From NCBI GenBank assembly GCA_015680685.1, contig MNCI01020673.1, forward strand, positions 423,216-487,215: DNA of 64,000 nucleotides, in the 5' to 3' direction. Numbering within the stretch: the first letter of the stretch is position 1; each line of letters opens with the position of its first letter. Position numbers and translations under genes: made by a program. This document shows, in pieces, positions 35,270-46,762 of this stretch. The DNA is from Gnetum montanum (lineage: Eukaryota > Streptophyta > Gnetopsida > Gnetales > Gnetaceae). Below the pieces are notes generated by a model, which searched no databases, was not told the origin of the DNA, and was given only the letters and a program-made list of their open reading frames with translations.

Positions 35270-36146
35270 TGATGAGTGGCTAGGTACCCCTATGTCCAAC
35301 CATGCGAATCACGAGCGTTCACACGCGACTTGGTCGAATTTTGTAGACTGTAAGCACTTTGCATACACCAAACCCTAACCAGCAAAACCTTGGGTTAGAA
35401 CAGTCATTGTCTTCCCAACCTCACTTGTGATGTTCTGATTGCGATGGTTAAGTGAGATTGAGGCAACTGATTTTTATGGATTTTTCACTTTATCTTCTAG
35501 CGGCTAATTCTTGAAATGGAAAGTAGGGAATGAAATATTACATAATCTATAATTATCCTAATCTATACCGTAACTCTTCCTAACATAAGTATCTGATCCC
35601 ATCTTCCGTACACGTCCTGAGCATCCCCTAGCCAGTACTAGGTTACTAGACGTTAAGCGTTGCTAGGTTGCCAAATGTTGGTTTTATTTTCGAGATGGTC
35701 CTACTTATGGTTTTTACAAACTATAAGAGAGTGATGGCGATTAAAGTAATAGCAATCGAAACTTAAGGAATTATTAAAGCATAGAAATATTAAACTATTA
35801 AATGCATCAAATGACTAAGTCCAATTGCTACAAGGAATGCTTAAAAAGCTTGTCTTTATTGCCATTCACGCTAATGGCTCAAGTACATCAGTGCTCAAAT
35901 AAAGAGCCGGACACCTTTCTTACACCTACTGCGGGCACTTGGAAAATATTCTAACTCTTGTGGAAACAAACTGCAAGAGCTTCGCTATAACTACCAAAAA
36001 GGTACCTAAGTGTGGCGGAAGCACAGTTATTTATAGGCTAGAACAGGCTTCGCATAAACAGGGCCATGTAGATGCATGGACAGATGCATCGACGCGGCCG
36101 CGTATACGGGGCCTAGTCGATGCATTGATTGTTTAGCACTTCATCA
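35270..36146 (-). repeat. Element 3 5' LTR
   Basis: 877 bp. TATA box at 36035-36028. It lacks the palindromic U3 segment of the 3' LTR; where that copy has the palindrome this one has a short CGTATACGGGGCC. Confidence 0.94.
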
Positions 36147-36151
36147 CTAAT

Positions 36152-37130
36152 AGAGTAGGTTGCTAAAGAAGAAGGAGAGTTAATAAAAAGGAAAAGTACG
36201 AAAGAATATAATCTAGATCCTTTCATATGCAAAAGAGAGGTTTGATTCTGTGGCAATGAGGAGGAGGCATCGCTTGATGAAGTGCTGCAATGAAAGACCT
36301 TGTCAATTCAAAAGTCTGTTTCTAGAATTTTTGCTAAGGTAGATAAAATGTGGGAGTCTTTGGATGATAAGTTCCAAACTACTCTGAAAATAGCAAAGGA
36401 ATCTAAGAAGCAAAGTAGTGATTATGATTGTAGGAGAAGGAAGGAAGCTAAACATGTCCACCAAAGGGGTAAGGGTAAGGCTACTGTAGTAGAGGAGGTT
36501 GTGGACTCTGAATTAGATGATGATGATGGGTGTGATATCTTCCACTATGAACATCCTAAGGGATGTTATCCCATTCTATCACTCTTATAGGAGTCTAGGA
36601 TGTATACTCTAAAGCCTAGATTAGCAAGATAAGCACCTAGAAGGTTACCTCATTCTCAAGGAAACCCCAGGTAGTTCCACCAATAATAAACCTATTACCT
36701 GAATGGAGCTCTACTATAATCTTATGAACAGTATCATTAGTGATAGCACCCATAGTTATGGGGGATGCCACCACCAAGGTAGTAGTACCCTTACTAGTAG
36801 CTTGATCCATATGGGTACTATGTTCAATAGCTCATTTCTCTGTGTGACTCTTCCAATCATGCTTCATTATAACATTACTACTACCCTCCTAAATACTACA
36901 GAGCCCAATCTCCAAAAGGGAAATTCTCATTTCCTCATTACCCTCATCATCCTTCTACACATGTCCCTCCTCTCTCAACTTAATTACCACCTACTCCATC
37001 AATGAAGGGCAAAATTCTAGCCTAGCCACAACAACATAACACCATTAAGGTTGTTAACATACAATTGACTTCTTAGCTGAGTGGCTCAAAAAATAAACCT
37101 TGAAAGAGACCCTTCTTCTAAACCAATGAT
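36152..37130 (+). pseudogene. Element 2 gag, part 2
   Basis: Gag resumes after the nested element. SIQKSVSRIFAKVDKMWESL and DKFQTTLKIAKESKKQ (36300-36410), a basic stretch RRRKEAKHVHQRGKGK, an acidic stretch, and CDIFHYEHPKGC in place of CxxC (second Cys replaced by Phe) near 36530-36565. The P/Q/Y-rich tail follows (about 36600-37060). Stops near 36588 and 36630. Confidence 0.85.
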
Positions 37131-37139
37131 CCTACAAAG

Positions 37140-38275
37140 CCCTTATAGGTACACGTGAATGATAGCCCTGCTTCTCCATCATCCTCTGCGTAATATTTTA
37201 AGTCCCTTTTAAACCAAATGCCTCCAAAGATCCACACTATCATGTTAACCCATGTAATCTTTGATTAAATTAAGGTTGGCCACCTTTCCAGGAAAAAAAC
37301 TAATCTTGGAAGTCCCCTAATCTATTTGCAAATCATTGGGAATGATCCATGCAAGGCTCTTTTGGACTTAGGTTTTGGTATGAATTTGATTTCTCATGAG
37401 ATGTACAAAGCCTAAAACTTACCTCCTCTCAAGAAGAACAACATTTGTCTTGAGTTAGCAGATCAATCCATCATCATTCCTTTGGGATTGGTGGAGGACA
37501 TTATGATCATTATCTGTGGGTGGTCCTATCCTACTAATTTCCTTGTAATTCAAGTTGATAATTGCAAAGGAAACTTCCCAAATCATCATAGGAAGGTCTT
37601 AATTAAGAACTATTGATGCATGACTAGGCATTAAAGACATTTCCTTGAAAATTTCCAAGGAAAATGATTTTGGAAAGATAGAGAGGAAGTGAGTTCTATT
37701 CATCATGTAAAGTGACACAGGGTGCAACTATAGGCAGAAGTTGCAGTCTGTAAAATGTACATCTATCATAACATGAAAACATTATGCAAATGTGATAAAA
37801 ATTCAAAGGTACCTGTACATAGCAGCCACAAAGTATGAGGGCATCCAATGGCTGACAACTGATCCTAAAAGTAGTTCAACAATATGCATGGAACCAAATG
37901 AGAGCTTGATGAGTGCCAATGTTGAAGGCATAGATGAACTAGAGCAAGGTCATCACTAACTCTTTGATGATGAACCTAATGACACCAACTAGGGAGAGTT
38001 GGAAATCCCTAAGAGCTTTAGGTAGAAGTCCCTAGAGTTGAAAACTCTACTAGATGGAATGGAATATGCTTTCTTAACAAAGGGCAAGCTAGTTATAACC
38101 AATTTCAATCTTGCTCCTAAACAAAAAGAGAAGCTATTGAAGGTTGTTAACAAATGGCCAACAACCTTCACCAAGTCATATCATGAACTAATTAGAATTG
38201 ATCCACAGATATGCCAGCACTGCATCTATGCAAATGCCTCCATTAAGCCAAAGAGGCAATCATAGTGGTGGTTAA
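37140..38275 (+). pseudogene. Element 2 protease and linker to RT
   Basis: CKALLDLGFGMNLISHEMYK carries D-L-G in place of the D-S-G consensus. Then LELADQSIIIPLGLVEDIM and the GRS-like C-terminal half with a frameshift near 37580. The linker at 37900-38265 (LLDGMEYAFLTKGKLVITNF) joins it to RT. Confidence 0.82.
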
Positions 38276-38285
38276 ATCCCAAACT

Positions 38286-39505
38286 AAAGTAGATCATCAA
38301 AGAGAGGATTGAATAACTCCTCAAGGTAAGGTTCATCTATCCCATTGTGGATAGTGAGTGGGTTAGCCCACTTGTGATAGTGCTAAAGAAAGGTGACAAG
38401 TGGAGGGTTTGTATTGACTACAAACTATTGAACATGGTGACATACAAAGATCATTTTCTGTTGCCATTTGTGGATTAGGTTTTGGACACCATCTCTAGGC
38501 ATTACTATTACAAATTTTTGAATAGTTATAGTGGTTATAACCAAATGAAGATTGCACTCAAGAATCAAGCCAAAACAACATTCAGAAGTCCTTGGCAGAC
38601 TTTTGCATATAGAAAGATGTCATTTGATCTATGCAATGCCCCTGCAAACTTTCAATTCCTTGTCCTAAGCATCTTTCAACAATAGATTGCTAGCAGGGTG
38701 GAGGTCTTCATGGATGACTTCTCTACCTATGGGTCTACATTTGAGCAAGCTCTAGACTATCTTGAGCAAGTGCTAAAAATGTGTGTGAAGATAAATCTTT
38801 AGCTCAACTGATAGAAAAGTCATCTAATGGTCCAGGAGGACATTATCTTAGGGCACAGAATATCATAAGTAGAAATTGAGGTGGACCCTGAGAAAATAAG
38901 GGTCATCCAAGGAATTACCCATCGATCGGAAACTATCAAAGATGTCTAGTCATCCCTTGGTCACACTGGCTACTATTGGTGCTTCATAGAGAATTTCTCT
39001 AAGATTTCCAAACCGTTGATGAAGCTTACAAAGAAGGATGCTCCATTTGTCTACATTGAGGAATGCATGAATGCATTCCAACAACTCAAGCAAAAGCTCA
39101 TAAAAACTCCAACTCTACAAGTACCTAATTGATCTAGATTATTTCACATTATGACAATTGCTTCCAATTATGCATTGGGAGCTATCCTCACATAGTTGGA
39201 TGATAAAAAACATCCTTACTATATCCACTATGTGAGTTGAAGCATTATGGGTGCATAGTTGAATTACACAACAATAGAGAAAGAATTAATGGTAGTGGTG
39301 TATGCCTTGGAGAAATTTAGGCACTATGTGTTGGGGTACAAGGTGTTAGTGCACATGGACCACAGTAGAATCCAGTTTCTTATGAAGAAACTAATGGTGA
39401 GCCCTCGTGTCATACAGTGGCTCGTGATATTAGAAGAATTTGATCTGACAATTGTAGATCGAAAGGGAATTGAGAATGTGGTCACTGATCACCTATCTCA
39501 ATTGG
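38286..39505 (+). pseudogene. Element 2 reverse transcriptase and RNase H
   Basis: RT keeps the whole motif series: SEWVSPLVIVLKKGDKWRV, YKLLNMVTYKDHF, FLNSYSGYNQMKIA, WQTFAYRKMSFDLCNAPANF, VEVFMDDFSTYG (FMDD intact). RNase H has lost its first acidic residue (FHIMTIASNYALG, TD to TI) but keeps KELMVVVYALEKF, HMDHSRIQF and VVTDHLSQL. Many stops but few frameshifts. Confidence 0.92.
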
Positions 39506-40745
39506 GATGGGATGACAAAGAGGAGGAGAGCCCACTTTCTAATCGATTTTCTAAAAAATTCCTCTTTGTTGGTGCTGTAAATGAACAAGTGCCCACTAAA
39601 CCTAACTGGTCCAATAGCGTTCTCACCTACCTTTTCACCCAAGAGATGCCACAAGAGCTAAAAAATAGGAAGAAACAACAATTTCTTCACTGGATGAAAT
39701 ACTCCATGGAGATCAATGAACACCTTTACAAGATGTGCACCGATGGCCTAGTTTGTTAGTGTGTTCCTAATGCTAATCAACTATGTGTTCTCCAAGATGC
39801 TCATGAGGGCCCTTGTGGAGGTCACTATGCTAGGAGATGCATGATCATTAAGATCCTAATGACAAGTTATTATTGGCCAACACTTTTCAGTTATGCTCAC
39901 CAATTTATCTGCTCCTATGATTGCTTCCAACGCAATGGTAGGATGAATGCTCATATGGAGAGACCTTACTAGTGGATCCAACCATTGGAACCCTTCATCA
40001 TTTGGGGCATTGACTTCATGGATCCCATCACATCCATGTTAAATGGAAAGGCATACATCATAGTCATTATTGCCTATTGTATGAAATGGGTAGAAGTAGT
40101 AGTTGTCACTGACTGTACATCTTGTACAACTGCTCGATTTTTACAACAAAATGTTGTAAACATGTTTGAGGTGCCACATGTAGTGATTTTTGATAATGGT
40201 ACTCATTTTATAAGCACCACCTTTTAAAAACTCATACAACACTTAGGGGTCGAACATAAATTAACAATACCCTATCACCCCCAAGCTAAAGTTATAAATA
40301 GGGAGATCACTAAGATCTTAACAAGAGTAGTTAGAAAATATAAGAGAGACTAAAGCACTAAAGTTAATGATGCTCTTTGGGCCTACAACTTGACCTAGAA
40401 ACTCCCTATAAGCTATTCTCCCTATGAGCTGGTGTACAAAAAATTGCCAACTCTTCCTATTCAATTTGAGCTTCATACACTTTCAACAACTTATGACCTT
40501 AACCTTGACCTTAGTCTAGCATAGAAAGAAAGATTGATAAATCTTAATGTCCTTGATCAAAATCAATTGGTGGCCCTGTCCTTGAATAAAGTACACAAGG
40601 CATTCAACAAACAACGCCATGACCTCAAAATAAGGATAGCAAAATTTCAATGAGGAGACAAGGTCCTTTATTAGAACCCCACATGTCCAAAAAACCTAAG
40701 TTCCAAACATTGCGGGAAGGGCCTTACATCATCTATGAAACCTTT
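39506..40745 (+). pseudogene. Element 2 integrase with connection region
   Basis: The zinc region GPCGGHYARRCMI...YAHQFICSYDCFQRNG keeps the H and C positions except one C to Y or F type change. The core has WGIDFMDP and VIFDNGTHF. The third residue is gone: HPQAKVINREI lacks the NGQAE segment seen in the other copies, a four-codon deletion removing the catalytic Glu. C-terminal part SPYELVYKKLPTLP, KVHKAFNKQRHDLKIR. Inactive for that reason alone. Confidence 0.92.
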
Positions 40746-41937
40746 CTTTCTAGGGCCATGTTGATGTGGCCAAAATTCTTTAATAGTTTCTTTAGTGAAT
40801 TAGTGTTTAACTACCATAACCATTAATCAGCCATGGGACCCATTAACTCCTTGGTTTGAGTATATGCAAGGGCATTAAGGGTATGAGCCCTACGTTGGGA
40901 AGAACCCACTTGCATATCTCTTAGTTGGATTGGTTAAGTTCCAAATCCCTTTGGTAGTTTCGTGATCGTTTTGTGCATCCCATCAGTGGCATCCAATTGT
41001 GCACTCCTTCATAATGTTCGCCAATGAAAAAACTCCCTTTTTGTGAATTATGTCACCATCTTCAAGTATTTCATTGTGTTCATGGCTTTTTTGACTCTCC
41101 ATGGCCTTCAAGTTTATGTGAAAACTCTTTGTTTTCCCCTTATCTTTAATGTTGAAACATTTTAGAGCCCCAGAACCATCCATAACTTTCAAACCACTTG
41201 TTTGATTTACCTCACTTTTTAGTCTTACCAGTACTAGAGGTAAGCTCTACATTATGGGGGCCACAAACCTTAGGTTTTGGAGAATTTTTTTTTTCAAAAT
41301 TTCTTTCACTCCCATAAGGGTTTAATGAATAAAATAACATTAAAATCACTAGTTTATGCAAGTTAAACCCTTCCAACGAACTCTAGTAACCACAAAAATC
41401 AAATAAAATTAAAATAATTGATCTAGTATGATCACAACTTAGCCAAGTGTAACTGCCCAAAGAGACAAGATACCTAAATGTTAGAAGTTACACATCACAC
41501 ACAAATCCTTGATTTTGTTGTGATCATAGATGACACCAAAAGGGAAGCATGGACTGGAAGTGGGATAGTCCTAACTGAGGGATAAGCAGCCTAGAGGTGG
41601 AAAGGGTTAATAGCTTGAACAGCCCCAGGAGTAGGCAGTAGAAGCCCATGCAATGAGACTAGTTCAGGACCATTTGATCTTCTTCCTCGTCTCAAGTTGC
41701 CAAAGGGGTTTGGGTGTTAATTTTTGTAATGGTGTTCAATTTTATTATCATGAATACTAAATTTTGTAAAAGATTGTAAATACGTACACTTGGGCACTTA
41801 GTGTTTGTTTATTTGGTTTTAGTTAGTTTGTGAGTCAGTTAGTTAGTTAATAATCCCATACCTTCCCAATATTTTGTAAAGAACTTATTCCTTCTTTTGT
41901 TCACTCAAGGATGAGTTTTCATTTAATCGTGGGGGTA
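40746..41937 (+). other. Element 2 region between pol and 3' LTR
   Basis: Compared with Element 5, about 1.2 kb directly after integrase is deleted, including the first G-run. The second G-run ATTATGGGGGCCAC is at 41251-41264. A donor-like GTAAGC at 41240 and an acceptor-like GATCATAG ending at 41529 lie 290 bp apart; ATG at 41530 starts a 12-codon frame MTPKGKHGLEVG that ends in a stop where ORF3 would begin. The polypurine tract GTGGGGGTA adjoins the LTR. Confidence 0.75.
40983..41192 (-). pseudogene. Element 2 antisense ORF
   Basis: 69 open codons on the minus strand: MKVMDGSGALKCFNIKDKGK, then SHEHNEILEDGDIIHKKG and SLANIMKECTIGCH. Element 4 keeps an equivalent in its own antisense sense (45888-46100, with ILEED-like LEED..IIHNKKSFSLENIMKKCTI). 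The basic/acidic protein has no family I recognise. Confidence 0.5.
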
Positions 41938-42770
41938 TGATAAGTCATATTCTTCATTGGCTATGATATTGGAGCTCCGATATCATAGCACGTGCTATGT
42001 TATTAGATATCTGATATTGCGGGATGTGTGCTTGTCTATAAATACAACACTTGGGCACATGATCCAAATATTCCATTTCTTAGTTTTTAGTGGAGCTTTT
42101 GCAATTTGTCTTCTCTAGATTTAGAATATTTTCTAAGTGCTTACAATAGAAGTAGGAAAGTGTACGGATCTTTATTCAAGCATTGATGTACCCAAGCACC
42201 TTAGTGTGAACAATAATCAAGACAAACATTTCTAATCAAACCTTGCAGCACTTGGAATAGATTAATTTTTTTCTTATGCATTTATTATTCATGCACTTGA
42301 CTTTAATGAATTTTAATTAAGTAATTAATATCGATTAAATAACAAACATAAGTATGACCACTTCAAGCATACGTTACGCTTGGTAATCCTAGTAGCACCT
42401 AATGCTTGGTAACCTAGTAGCATTGCAATGTGTTCAGGATGTGTACAGAAAGTGGGAATGGATGCTTATTTTAGAATTAGTTAAGTGTTAGTTGGTTATT
42501 AGATTAATTTAATATCAAATTTACTTTATTTCCAGCACTTAGGCAAGCCTAGTAAAAAAGAAAAAATGATAAAAATCATGTGCCCCAATGACACTTAACC
42601 ATACCTTTGCATTTCACAAGTGAAATTGGAAAGACAATGACCATGTCCTTGATATTCACTTCTTAAACCTAGTGGGCTTCGAGAGATAAAATTTGTAGAA
42701 TTCAACCAGATCACTTAGTGAATGCTAGTGATTTGTATGGTTGGGCATAGGGACTACTCGTTGCTCAACA
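41938..42770 (+). repeat. Element 2 3' LTR
   Basis: 833 bp, TGATAAGTCATATTC to GCTCAACA. TATAAATA at 42037-42044. It is followed by AAGAG, the right target duplication. Confidence 0.94.
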
Positions 42771-43746
42771 AAGAGCAAACTATTGAATGTGGTTAGAGAT
42801 GATGAACTTACCACTTAAAGCAAATGATTTGTGAAAGATTGCAAAAAGGTCAAAGTAGGTTTCAATAGAAGAATATGAGAAGGTAGATTAGATGAAAACG
42901 TTTTGAAGATATGATTATATAATGATGAACTTTTAAGTGATGAAAATACAATTTAATTTTAGAGTATTGATAATTTTGGAGTTATATTGATAAGCTAGTT
43001 ATTTTTATTGTAGTTGTTATATCTTTAATTTTTTTAATTTATTTTTTTACTATTATTTTTTACAACTAGAGACCTTTTTAAAAAATGTTAAGAAAGGCTA
43101 TCTATTGGTGATTACATACCAAATCATTAGAATGGACAACATGTTCAAGATATTTTAAGTATTAATAATTTATTTGTAGTTATTGGTCAAGATATAGAGA
43201 TAATATTTTTAATAATTTTAATTCTATTGATAGGGTACGGGCCTCCTTCCCCTCCACCCAATTCTGTTTTCCTACCCTAGAGATGAAGCTTTTCAGGAAT
43301 AGTTGTAAGAATGAAAACCTAAAATGGCATTTCCAAAACCATTAGGCCTTTCATTTTTATTGAGTTAGAGTTTCTTCTCTCTCTGCAATACTCACCTGCT
43401 TTTGTATTTTAAATTTTTATTTTTAATATATATATTCTTGGAGTCCAACACCCTAAAACTAACTATTACTTGCTACATGTCAACTAGTCATTAAGTGATG
43501 CTACTTATTCTCTCTCTAACCCTTGAGAAATCAATTACAGCTAATGATTTGAAATATCTTGTCCAAAAAAAAAGAGAGAGCAAGCTATGGATGATGTAAC
43601 AAAATAATTCAAAAATATACAACAACAAGAGCAAACTATTGAATGTGGTTAGAGATGATGAAATTACCACTTAAAGTAAATGATTTGTGAAAGATTGCAA
43701 AAAAGCCAAAGTAGGTTTCAATAGAAGAATATGAGAAGGTAGATTA
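42771..43746. repeat. Direct duplication containing an unoccupied Element 2 target
   Basis: Sequence 42771-42890 right of Element 2 (AAGAGCAAACTATTGAATGT onward) recurs at 43627-43746. The bases before the second copy (AATTCAAAAATATACAACAA, near 43603) match the left flank of Element 2 at about 21678. So 43603-43746 equals the Element 2 target without insertion. The intervening 42891-43600 is AT-rich with no gene seen. Confidence 0.88.
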
Positions 43747-44189
43747 ATTCCATTATCTTATTAAAATTAATTTCACTAGTGAAATCCAAAGGCAAGTATA
43801 AGGAATAGAGGAAGTAAATTATAGCTCTTATTGAACCTTTAAACATATCGAACACAATAATATGCATAAGTAAAATTTAAAATTTATGCTTCTATAATAT
43901 TTCATATTTATAATTAGTTTGCCATCACCTTTTATTGATACCCGTCTCATAGTCTAGATTTAGAAGAGTCCCTTTTATTAATTGGTGTAGAAATTTCAAA
44001 ATAATTAAACTAATTTGACTATATATTTATAATATATGTTTATAATGTAATGGATAGAAACTATCTAAATCTTAAATAGATAGTTAGAAAATTACTCGAC
44101 ATCAATAAGAAATCGTAAAAGAAAGCATGCCCAAGAGACATTTGGGCCATAACAATTTGGCTTCTTTTCACTAGCTTTACAAAATAGAG

Positions 44190-44327
44190 TGAGCTGAACA
44201 CTAATGGCAAATTCATATACAAGGTTAAAAGTAGTGTTGCATAAACTATGTAAAATTTGTGAATGGACAAAAATGAAAGTGAATGATAAAAAAGCAAAAG
44301 TGCTAATTTTTGGAACTAATAAGAGAG
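44190..44327 (+). pseudogene. LINE reverse transcriptase fragment
   Basis: The translation LMANSYTRLKVVLHKLCKIC, then EWTKMKVNDKKAKVLIFGTN, matches the stretch after the ADD box of non-LTR reverse transcriptases ('...L....FC...GL.VN..KTKV..F'). A small deletion replaces the ADD box just upstream, near 44195. It is cut at 44327 by the left LTR of Element 4. Only this piece is recognisable; the rest of 43750-44190 shows nothing. Confidence 0.72.
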
Positions 44328-45151
44328 TGATGAGCAGCGAGTATACCCTACGCCCAACCATACGAATCATTAGTGTTCACTCAGTGATTTAGTCGAATTC
44401 TCTAGACTCTCTAAGGACACTAGTTTCTAGGAGGTAAATCTAACCATTGCAATTTTTGTCTTCTCATTTCCACTTGTGAAGTGTAAATGTATAGTTAAGT
44501 GTAACTAAGGCACATAATTTTTATCATTTTGTCTTTTATGAATTAAGTCACCTAAGAACAAGAATAAGGTAATTGAATGTTTAATTAATCTAATAACTGG
44601 TAATATTTAACTAATCCTAATATAAGCATGTATTCCCACTTTCCGTACACATCCTAAACACATTATATTACCACTAGACTACCAAGTGTTAAGTGTTACT
44701 GGGATTACCAAGTGTTAAATGTATGCTCAAAGTGGTTGTACTTATGTTTGCTATTTAATTGATATTAATTACTTATTTAAAATTCATTAAAGTAGATTGC
44801 ACGAATATTAAATAAATAAAGAAAGCATCAATCTATTCTAAGTGCTGCAAGGGTTGATTAGAAAAGCTCGTCTTTATTGTCGTTCACATTGTCGTGCTCA
44901 AGTACAGTGCTCGAATAAAGATTCGTACACTTATTTGACTCCTATTGCAAGCACTCAAAAAATATTCTAACTCTTGGAAGAAAAAACTACAGGAGCTTCG
45001 CTACAACAAAGAAATGGAATGGATGAATTATATGCCCAATTATTGTATTTATAGGCTGACACGCATCCTATGATATCAAATATTCAATAATGCATCATGA
45101 GATTTGATATCAGGGATTTGACATTGGGGCCTAACAAAATACAATTTATCA
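44328..45151 (-). repeat. Element 4 3' LTR
   Basis: 824 bp. Minus-strand TATAAATA at 45053-45046, and GATATC in U3 (TGATATCAGGG, TGATATCAAAT on the plus strand at about 45079-45118). A polypurine tract (minus strand CATGGAGGTA) adjoins at 45152. Confidence 0.92.
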
Positions 45152-46762
45152 TACCTCCATGATTGAATGAAAACTCATCCTCAAGTGAACAAAGGAAGGA
45201 ATAAGTTCTTTACAAAATATTGGGAAGGTATGGAATTATTGATTAACTCATTGACACACAAACTAACTCAGACCAAACAAATGAATGCTAAGTGCCCAAG
45301 TGTGCAAATTTAAAATCTTTTACAACATTTAGTGTTGATGACAACAAAATTGAACACCCTAGATAAAATTGACATGCAAACCCCTTTGGCAGCTCAAAAA
45401 ATGAGGGAGAAGATTAAAGGATCCTAGAGAGGTCTCGTTGCATGGGCTTTTATTCCTTGCTCCTAGAGTTGTTTAGGATATTAACTCCTTCTAGCTCTAG
45501 GCCACTCATCCCTCTGATGGGATGGTCTTGCTTCTAGTCCATGCTTCCCTTTTGGTGCCATCTATGATCACAATAGAATCAAGGATTAACATGTGATGTG
45601 TAACTTATAATATATAAGTAGCTTATCTCTCTTCAGTAGTTACACTTGGCTAAGTTGTGAGGTAGATTGATTATTTTAATACTATTTGATTTTTGTAGCT
45701 ACTAGAGTTCATTGGATGGGTTTAACCTCATAAATTGATGATTTTAATGTTATTTCCTTAGTTAAACCTTTGTGGAAGTTATAAAAATTTCAAAAGTTTT
45801 TTTTGTCAAAAGCGTGTGTGGCCCCCACAACATAGAGCTTACCATCGGTAGTGGTAGGACTAAAAAACAAGGTAAATCAAACAAGTAGTTGGAAAGTTAT
45901 GGCTCTAGAAGGTTTTGGGCTTTGAAAATTTCCAACATTAAAGATAAAAAAAAGAACAAATAATTTTAACACAATGTGAAGTTCTTGAAGAGCCAGAAAA
46001 GTCGTGAACACAAGGAAATGCTTGAAGAGGATTAGATAATTCACAACAAAAAGAGTTTTTCGTTAGAGAACATTATGAAGAAGTGTACAATTAGATGTCA
46101 TTGATGGGACACACAAAGGATTGTATCATGAAAATGCCTAAGGATAAAGAACTTAACCAACCCAACCAAGAGGTATGCAAGTGGGTGCCTGTAATGCCCT
46201 TGCATGACTTCAAACTAAGGAGTCCGTGGGCCCCATGGTTGATTAATGGTTGTGGAAAGTTAAGGACTAAATCCTGTAAGAAGCTACCTAAGAATTTTGA
46301 CATATCAAACTAAGACATTGAATGAAATCATGAAAACCTGGTAGTGAGGTAAGTTATGGGAAGTAGTAGCAAATGAAAGAGAAGGTGGAATGGAGTCCCA
46401 AATCGTGGTCACATGAAGTTCCTTGTGGATCTTCTGGTTAAGATGACCTGATAAAGTCCATCCTTAGTCTAGATCAAAACCAACCACTTCTAGTGACTTC
46501 ACATTGATACTCTCAAACAGTCAACACCCTTGAGATGTAAGAATGCTCTCACAGATCAATCACCATTCTTTAAAAAGAAAAAAAGAGAGTAGGAAGTGAA
46601 AAAGGACCTTAGTTAGAGGAAAGACTTTAGGCATGGGTAACATGTCTTTCTAGTCCCATAACTAATGCTTGTAGCCCGTTATTAAGTCTAAGGGTTGTGC
46701 TTTGAATTCCTATCATTTTTTTTGAGTTTTATGTTTTTATGATTTTGGATGGGAACCACACG
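45152..46762 (-). other. Element 4 region upstream of 3' LTR
   Basis: On the minus strand, a donor-like GTAAGC (45842-45837), a G-run GTTGTGGGGGCCAC (about 45831-45818) and an acceptor-like ATCATAG followed by ATG at 45561 (MAPKGKHGLEARPSHQRDEW) repeat the arrangement of Elements 2 and 5, with a 281-bp gap. The frame from that ATG stops after about 27 codons, so ORF3 is deleted. The plus strand (antisense here) has the antisense ORF remnant at 45888-46100. Confidence 0.7.

Larger units (their letters stand above)
24153..36146 (-). mobile_element. Element 3: Ty3/gypsy LTR retrotransposon with ORF3, nested in Element 2
   Basis: An 11994-bp minus-strand element inserted in the gag of Element 2. 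Flanks are CTGAG (24148-24152) and CTAAT (36147-36151), a degraded 5-bp duplication; the related gag copies read AAAGACTAATAGAG or similar here, so CTAAT is original. About 22 differences in about 310 bp of LTR, mostly transitions (hand count, about 93% identity). Order on the minus strand: LTR, primer site, gag, PR, RT, RNase H, INT, non-coding stretch, ORF3, polypurine tract, LTR. It is the most complete element here. Confidence 0.95.
21703..42770 (+). mobile_element. Element 2: Ty3/gypsy LTR retrotransposon split by Element 3
   Basis: LTRs at both ends (TGATAAGT...TCATCA or TCAACA) and a near-perfect 5-bp target duplication AAGGG (21698-21702) and AAGAG (42771-42775). Without the nested Element 3 it is about 9.07 kb. 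Gag is interrupted at 24152 and resumes at 36147-36152. ORF3 is reduced to its start codon and about a dozen codons. Pol keeps nearly full length, with many stops. Confidence 0.94.
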
